A stretch of DNA of 64,000 nucleotides from positions 138,795,259 to 138,859,258 of the forward strand of contig CATIUR010000003.1 in the NCBI GenBank assembly GCA_949592205.1, read 5' to 3'. Position numbers and translations under genes: made by a program. A model generated the notes under the pieces. The model made no database searches. It was not told where the DNA came from and worked only from the letters and a program-made list of their open reading frames with translations. Positions 58,374 through 64,000 of the stretch are shown one piece after another. The DNA is from Helichrysum umbraculigerum. Its lineage: Eukaryota; Streptophyta; Magnoliopsida; Asterales; Asteraceae. Position 1 is the stretch's first letter; each line of letters starts with the position of its first letter.

Positions 58374-60629
58374 TTAATTCAAATCCATCTCCAAATCACG
58401 CTTGGAGTCCCTTATATCACAATAATATCTCTTCAAACGACTACCATTAACCTTGAAAGTTTTTCCAGAATGACCTTGCAGATCAACAGCACCAAGAGGA
58501 TAAACTTTCTCTACCACAAAAGGTCCTGTCCAGCGTGTCTTCAACTTACCAGGAAGCAAATGCATACGAGAACTGTATAGGAGAACCTTATCACCTTTTT
58601 CAAATAAATAAATTGATTTAAAGCGTGAATCATGCCATTTCTTGGTGCGCTCCATATATAGCCGATCGTTAACATAAGCATTCATCCCTAACACTTTCTT
58701 CAATTGTGCATTCGAAAAATGTGTTTCACTGTCACTGATCAAAACCTTTGACGTTCCAAATCGTGAAAACAATCGCTTACGGAACTTCACCACAACCCAT
58801 GCATCTTTTATAGGTAGTGCCTTTGCCTTCAGCATCTTTCGTGACGTGTAATTAGGTCTCTTATTCCCTCTAGTAGGACCATTGTGACAATGACTTAGAA
58901 TTCGCGTCTCCGTTTTGATCGAGATTCCATTTGTCGAGATTGACTCTTTACTCTCCTTTAGCTTGACGCCTTCATTTTCTAAATCTTTCTCGCACGTTTT
59001 CTCGATCTCCACAGGCAATTTATCAAACTTGTCGATGTCACGGATTGTCGTGAGGCTTCCCTTCCATCCTTCAAGAATCATTGGGTCTAAATCTACGTCA
59101 TCCTTCAAACTTTGCAAACTCTCGTCATCCTCAGATAATTCTCTCATGCTAGCAAAGTAACAAGTCTCATCCACTGATTCTGGATATTGCATAGATTCCT
59201 TCACATTAAATACAACCTTCTCATCCCCCAATCTCATGGTTATTTTCCTATCAAAAACATCGATCAACGCTCTGGAAGTGGCTAAGAAGGGTCTACCTAG
59301 AATAATAGGCACCTTAGGATCCTCTACCATGTCAAGAATCACAAAGTCACAGGGAAACACAAACTTATCAACCTTGACTAAAACATTCTCAACCATCCCT
59401 CTGGGGTATTGAACAGAGTGATCAGCCAACTCGATGCACATTCGGATAGATTTAGGTTCTCCTAGCCCAAGTCTAGCGTACATAGTATAAGGCATAATAG
59501 ATATGCTAGCCCCAAGATCCGCTAGTGCATTCGCAATGTCCAATTTACCAATTTTACAGGGTATAGTGATACTCCCTGGATCCTTCATTTTTGGTGGCAA
59601 CTTGTTTTGCATCACGGCTGAGCATCGCTCATTCATCATTACTGTGGTTGCTTCTGCTAACTTGCTCTTATTAGTCAAGAGCCCCTTCAAGTATTTCACA
59701 TACTTAGGCATTTGGGCAATGGCTTCCACAAACGGAATGTTGATGTGAAGCTGCTTCAGATTCTCTAGAAATTGATGATAATGAGCTTCATATTTTCCTC
59801 TCCTCATCAAAGCTGCTGGGTAAGGTGGTGGTGGCGCATGATCCTTCGCATATTGCTTATCCCTAGCAAATTGATCAGCTTTTGTGTCCACCCTTGACTT
59901 TTTGGCAACCTCAACTTCCTTCTCTTTCTCGGGCAAAGGCTGAGGTGCAGGCTTCTTCTTAACAATTGGGTCTTCATGAACGTTTCCACTTCTGGTAGTC
60001 ACTACCTTTGCATGATCTCGTGGGTTGGTTTCGGTGCATCCTGGTAAAGTTCCCGGGGGTCTCTCTTGGAGAACTCTAGCTATGCTGGAAATGGTTCTCT
60101 CAATTTGCTTGATCGCCGCTCCTTGATTCCGAACTAATGCTTCAATGGCGTCCATCCGTTGTCCAGACTTAGCAATAAAATTCTCGTTAGCGATCAAAAA
60201 CTTCCCCATCATTTCTTCCAAATTGGGTTTCTTGTCAGGGAAGGTTGCCGAGGGTTGTTCCCTAGTGAGAAACCTTGGCTGAGCCTGGCTGAACTGGCGA
60301 CCTCCTTCCTGGTATGGTCTTAGGAAAAATTCTCCTCTGTCTTGGCAGTAGGTTCCATGAGTTTCCACATATTTAACTTCCTCTCTCACTCCTCCAGAAT
60401 TCATTTCGGGACAATCCTTAATTAAATGCGTTCCTCCACAGTTGTCACACCCTACTTGGATTGCATGGACAGTCTCGGTCACCTTTTTTATGTCTCTTGA
60501 TGTGCTAAATCTAGTTATAAAAATTATCGTTGTAAAGTGAACAAGAAAGTACCGAGCTAGACCAAAACACAACCGGGCAGTGGACCCTATCGTGTGGTAG
60601 TATAGTTGGGTAAGTTCGGGTTCGAACAC
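58374..60629 (-). CDS. Athila gag-protease fused to integrase C-terminus by internal deletion
   Basis: 751 codons open. The first ~40 residues come from the LTR of element B, not from gag. Then: Cys knuckle CDNCGGTHLIKDC (61-73), gag linker and KPAPQPLPEKEKE region (220-250), and protease with active site ALADLGASISIMP (368-380) and ILGRPFLATSRA (443-454). About 100 acidic residues follow. Next is a remnant of the integrase core around the second catalytic Asp (VLISDSETHF, 629-638), then directly the integrase C-terminal module (YMERTKKWHD ... RWTGPFVVEKVYPLGAVDL ... KVNGSRLKRYY, 658-736). Reverse transcriptase, RNase H and most of integrase are gone, yet the frame stays open. Whether the fusion is functional is unknown. 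Confidence 0.85.
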   Translation of the reverse strand: MFEPELTQLYYHTIGSTARLCFGLARYFLVHFTTIIFITRFSTSRDIKKVTETVHAIQVGCDNCGGTHLIKDCPEMNSGGVREEVKYVETHGTYCQDRGEFFLRPYQEGGRQFSQAQPRFLTREQPSATFPDKKPNLEEMMGKFLIANENFIAKSGQRMDAIEALVRNQGAAIKQIERTISSIARVLQERPPGTLPGCTETNPRDHAKVVTTRSGNVHEDPIVKKKPAPQPLPEKEKEVEVAKKSRVDTKADQFARDKQYAKDHAPPPPYPAALMRRGKYEAHYHQFLENLKQLHINIPFVEAIAQMPKYVKYLKGLLTNKSKLAEATTVMMNERCSAVMQNKLPPKMKDPGSITIPCKIGKLDIANALADLGASISIMPYTMYARLGLGEPKSIRMCIELADHSVQYPRGMVENVLVKVDKFVFPCDFVILDMVEDPKVPIILGRPFLATSRALIDVFDRKITMRLGDEKVVFNVKESMQYPESVDETCYFASMRELSEDDESLQSLKDDVDLDPMILEGWKGSLTTIRDIDKFDKLPVEIEKTCEKDLENEGVKLKESKESISTNGISIKTETRILSHCHNGPTRGNKRPNYTSRKMLKAKALPIKDAWVVVKFRKRLFSRFGTSKVLISDSETHFSNAQLKKVLGMNAYVNDRLYMERTKKWHDSRFKSIYLFEKGDKVLLYSSRMHLLPGKLKTRWTGPFVVEKVYPLGAVDLQGHSGKTFKVNGSRLKRYYCDIRDSKRDLEMDLN

Positions 60630-62398
60630 AGGGAACTAGATTGGATGATCGATAGAAGTGTGAGCAATTTAAAAAGAGAAAATAAAATGTGGTTGGTTTG
60701 TGTGACCGAATTGTCACGATGCTTAAAACTACAATCTTTGATTAATCTAGGCAGGTGGACTCTGAAGAGTCGGTTTAATTGTTTGGTCTTTTCAAGTATT
60801 AAAAACAATGCTTGCTTGGACTATTTCACTAGTGATTTCGGGGTGTAGAATTATAACCGGTTAAGATATATGCTAAATGGTAACATTCATCAAACCTAAG
60901 CTCAAAGTTCTCTGAGACCTAAAGTTCAATTTCAGTTGACAAACCTATGATTTAATCAAGTAACAGACGTTCGCCATAGTTACAAACTTACACAACTTAG
61001 CTAAATCATTTGACACATTCCAAAACCACATTCGCAATTTTGATCAATCATTCATAGACAAATAATTAATAGCAATTCACTAGGTTGAAAACGTTCGCTA
61101 TATCAATTAGTAAATCACCAAATGGTTAAATTCTTAAGATAAAGCTCAATCACATAAGGTTCTCCGATTAAACATAAATTTAATTTTGTGAGTTTGCAAA
61201 TCATCCACACGACAAACATTAGCTATAATCGTTAGCTTGTGTATATTTAACTAGTGTCGTTACAATCATCAAATGCTTTGATCCACAAATGACAAATAAC
61301 TTATTTAGGTATTTTTACTAAACAAAGAACATTCGCTATAATCGTTTAGCTAAAATGCCGAAAGTTCATAACAACAACTAACTAAATACATACGAATCCA
61401 TGGATGATTCACAAACTCAAGCATAAATTAACATCCAAAATATACACCCCTAATCATCTAGTTATCTCATCCAAGCAAACACAAAGGTAACTAGCCACAC
61501 ATAATCACAATCATAAAGCATAAATCATAAACACTAAACAAATCCATAAATAACTTGAAATTAGATTAAATCGAAATTATACCAAATTTGTTACACAATT
61601 GTTCCAAATGATGTTTGCTCGATGTTTCCCTCACAAATTCCTAGCTCGATCCTTGCGAAAATGTGAAGTAAATGGTGAATTTTTGTTGGTTGAAGTGAAG
61701 TAAATGAAATGGAGGTGAAGAGAGTAAATGAAGATGGTGAAGTTGTGTAGTTAATGAGGAGTGTGTGTTATGAGAAGTGAATGAGAGAGTAGTAAATGAA
61801 GATGATGATGATGCATTATAAGCTCCGACCAAACACCCCCTTCTCATATTTCTTTTTTATTTTTTTTATTTTTTACTTTCTAAAATTTCAAAAGCAGATG
61901 AAAAAAAACGGTTGGCATTAAATGCCAACCAATCAGAAACGGACAGCTCATCAACCACCATACCCTTCGCTCAGATCCAACCATAGCCGATCGGCTTATC
62001 ATGACTAGCCGATCGGTTCTTCATGACTAGCCGATCGGCTCACGAGCTCCAGCCGATCGGCTTCTCCAGAACATCAGGCCAAGCTCCAAACGAGGAGAAG
62101 TTCTGCAACGGAAATACACTGGACAAGCCGATCTGCTAAAGTTAGCCGATCGGCTATACATGGGAAGCCGATCGGCTTGTGTTGTATAGCCGATCGGCTA
62201 TAGCCTTTTTCCAGCCCAGCCAGCTTTTGATCCAAACTTCACCAATTCCACACCAAATCGCATGCGTTTCCAGCTTTTCACCTGAAATGGATTTCCAAAC
62301 AAAATAAGTATCGAAAGTTCTCGAAATCCACTAAAATACAAATGCAAAACAGCGATATCGCGATATATTTATATAGACAAAATGAGCGATATCAAATA
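60508..62398 (-). repeat. 3' LTR of Athila-like element B
   Basis: Minus strand begins TATTTGATATCG after a polypurine tract (AAGTGTGGGGA, 62399-62409), parallel to TGTTTGATGAAC of element A. It ends near 60508 inside the gag of element A. It holds eight copies of AGCCGATCGGCT, some with one mismatch, at about 61983-62200. The end near 60508 lacks a clean CA and I could not confirm the TSD. Confidence 0.65.
61983..62200. repeat. AGCCGATCGGCT palindrome array
   Basis: Perfect 12-bp palindrome at about 61984, 62030, 62052, 62143, 62165 and 62187, with one-mismatch copies at 62009 and 62127. Irregular spacing of 20-75 bp. Confidence 0.9.
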
Positions 62399-64000
62399 TC
62401 CCCACACTTGAACTTTGCTTGTCCTCAAGCAAACCATAATTTTACCATTTCAAAACCCACTCTTGCAACAACAATAGGTGAATATCAAGTTTACCAAAAC
62501 AATACTAACACTAACCACCAAAGCAATTAGGCTAGCAACATATGTATAAGCATTATAACTCGAGATGTTTTGGTTTGTCAAGCCCGAATGCACGACCTAG
62601 CACCTCACATAAGGATAAGTGTTTAGTCACTCACTCTCAACCTATAAGACTACAAGGTAAGGAAGTAAGCAATTTTAACACTCAATCAAGCCAAGTCGTG
62701 ATGCATTGTTACCATAGGCTTGCAAGAGGATCAAATCTCCACCGACTTGGCGTGAGCACCAAGTGAGATCTCAAAGGAGGTATTCTAGCATGTGTTGTAA
62801 CAATGTAGGCTAATTATGGAATAGGGGTATGATAGACACAATAATTGGTGAAAAGTGGTAGTCAAGACCCATGAAAAATGCGAAAATGTTCCCTATTGGT
62901 TTAAACATGTGACAGTAATGAAACTTAGGAATCTCGTGCCAAATCAATTCAACTTATTATTTGTTCTCATTTAAGATTCATACTTTAACAATTTCGCACA
63001 AATAACTCGAATTGATTTTCTTCACATTTGATTGGAATAATTGCATTCTATGACTTTCTATGAACCCTGTGTAACGAACTTTCGGACCAACCATCCTAGA
63101 CCGGATAAAGGCCTTCGGTGGCTAGGTGTAAAACACCCCTAGGGAACTACTTGTTCAGGAATTCAAAGGCCATTTAGTTGACTACAATCATCCAACTATA
63201 AACTTTAAGCTCAATGGATAACTTCTATTCATTTAATTGTTTCCAACCTCACTCATAGAATTTAACACCAGAATCCCAATTCAAAACGGTTTAAGTCACA
63301 TTTTGGTAAAATTTATCATAAATTTCAATTAGGCAACATTTTTAGAAAAGTGATGGTTCGGGAGTTGACTACACAAAAATAAGGCTAATATTTAGTGATT
63401 GAATGTGGAAGTTTTCTAGGGGTTTCTTAGCACTAAAAATGAGTGCTAACGACCTGTGTTAACTGGATATAAATGGTTTTAAAGCAAAATAAAATCAAAA
63501 ATTCCTAAGAATACCTCCTCGTCTTTGACCCCACTTATATCACATTTCTGTGATCCCACAGCGGTCTCAAAATGCATCACTAAAGCAAGTTCTAGAACAA
63601 ACTACAATCACCGGCACACTCATAGCAATCAAACAATATAAACACTAAAGGTAAGTGTTTTTCTCAATAAGGCTCAAATTTCTCACAATTTTTTATAGTG
63701 GGGGCTACAAGTGTGCTAGTCATGCAATTCACCCTATTAGGTTGCTTTTATGACACATCTCTAAAAATTATTATGCAAGAGGGAAACATTTAATTGCTTT
63801 TAATAGATTTTAACTAACACATTCCAAAGCAATTAATTTAATAAGGACAAGCAAATCCCTAGCATGCTACCATTCCATAACCCGTTATTAGAATTCGTAA
63901 AGTTCAATTGGAAAATCCAAGATCAATAACAGACCTAATAAGTGGCTATAAAACAACAATATACTAGGAACAAGATTCAAGTGAATACCTCCCCACACTT
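62399..64000 (-). mobile_element. Athila-like element B, internal 3' region; runs off right edge
   Basis: The minus strand reads CTTGAGGACAAGCAAAGTTC just before the polypurine tract, the same signature as in element A. The 1.6 kb present is non-coding. Open frames at 62342-62530 and 62542-62766 on the + strand have no family features. Confidence 0.65.

Larger units (their letters stand above)
55286..60507 (-). mobile_element. Athila-like Ty3/gypsy element A, 3' part
   Basis: Minus strand: deletion-fused gag-protease-integrase ORF (to 58374), ~1.3 kb non-coding, a polypurine tract (AAGTGGGGGA, 57029-57040), then a 3' LTR (about 55286-57028). The sequence CTTGAGGACAAG...TTCAAGTGGGGGA before the LTR is typical of Athila/Tat elements. 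The 5' side is cut at about 60507 by element B. Confidence 0.85.

Noticed and set aside
61984..62200. Palindrome array as a replication origin or integration hotspot
   Set aside because: No supporting evidence; its position inside an LTR makes an element-specific role simpler.
1..64000. tRNA or rRNA genes
   Set aside because: The only tRNA-like words are 12-base primer-binding sites; no cloverleaf or rRNA core was recognised.

Overview
This is a piece of an AT-rich flowering-plant nuclear genome, most likely Asteraceae (inferred from the style of the Ty1/copia, Tekay-like chromovirus and Athila elements, not proven). It is almost wholly nested transposable elements. The only cellular-gene sequence I recognise is a 5' piece of a NAP1 (nucleosome assembly protein 1) gene and gene fragments carried inside a Helitron. 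No rRNA, tRNA, CRISPR or bacterial features are present.

Left half (1-26.4 kb). Four retroelements are stacked inside one another. The oldest visible layer is a Tekay-type Ty3/gypsy chromovirus (20125 to about 23344, +). It is cut by a copia element of which only the 3' end is in the window (18657-20124, +). That copia is cut by a non-coding LTR element arranged LTR-internal-LTR-internal-LTR (5803-18656, -). Its leftmost LTR is in turn cut by another copia with a 926-aa gag and a pol (1-5802, -). To the right are a dead copia RT/RNase H fragment (23345-24472) and a TIR element embedded in a TA microsatellite (24868-26084) that carries a cluster of TGATNCAC motifs.

Middle (26.4-33.5 kb). An LTR-like fragment, two MITEs with 9-bp target duplications (28262-28584 and 30757-31079), NAP1 exons 1-3 (29548-29971) and a TRIM-like mini-LTR element (31094-32166) lie here.

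Right half (33.5-54 kb). One copia element (33509-53794, TSD AGTAT) has its 5' LTR split by two later insertions. One is a solo LTR (33707-38130) that itself contains a second solo LTR (34371-36512). The other is a 9,630-bp Helitron (38251-47880) carrying fragments of a mitochondrial/plastid-type HSP70 gene and of an aminopeptidase P (APP1) gene, plus a LINE piece and a MULE with a telomere-like core. The copia LTR carries a perfect match to the plant snRNA upstream sequence element at Pol II spacing from its TATA box.

End (54-64 kb). A truncated PIF/Harbinger ORF1 region is cut by an Athila-like gypsy element (minus) with a 751-aa deletion-fused gag-protease-integrase ORF. A second Athila-like element interrupts that one and runs off the right edge.

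A recurring theme is that most of the LTR families here carry a family-specific, GC-rich, palindromic motif in an otherwise AT-rich LTR or leader, usually in several copies. This is the observation I consider most worth following up, together with the snRNA-type promoter in the copia LTR.
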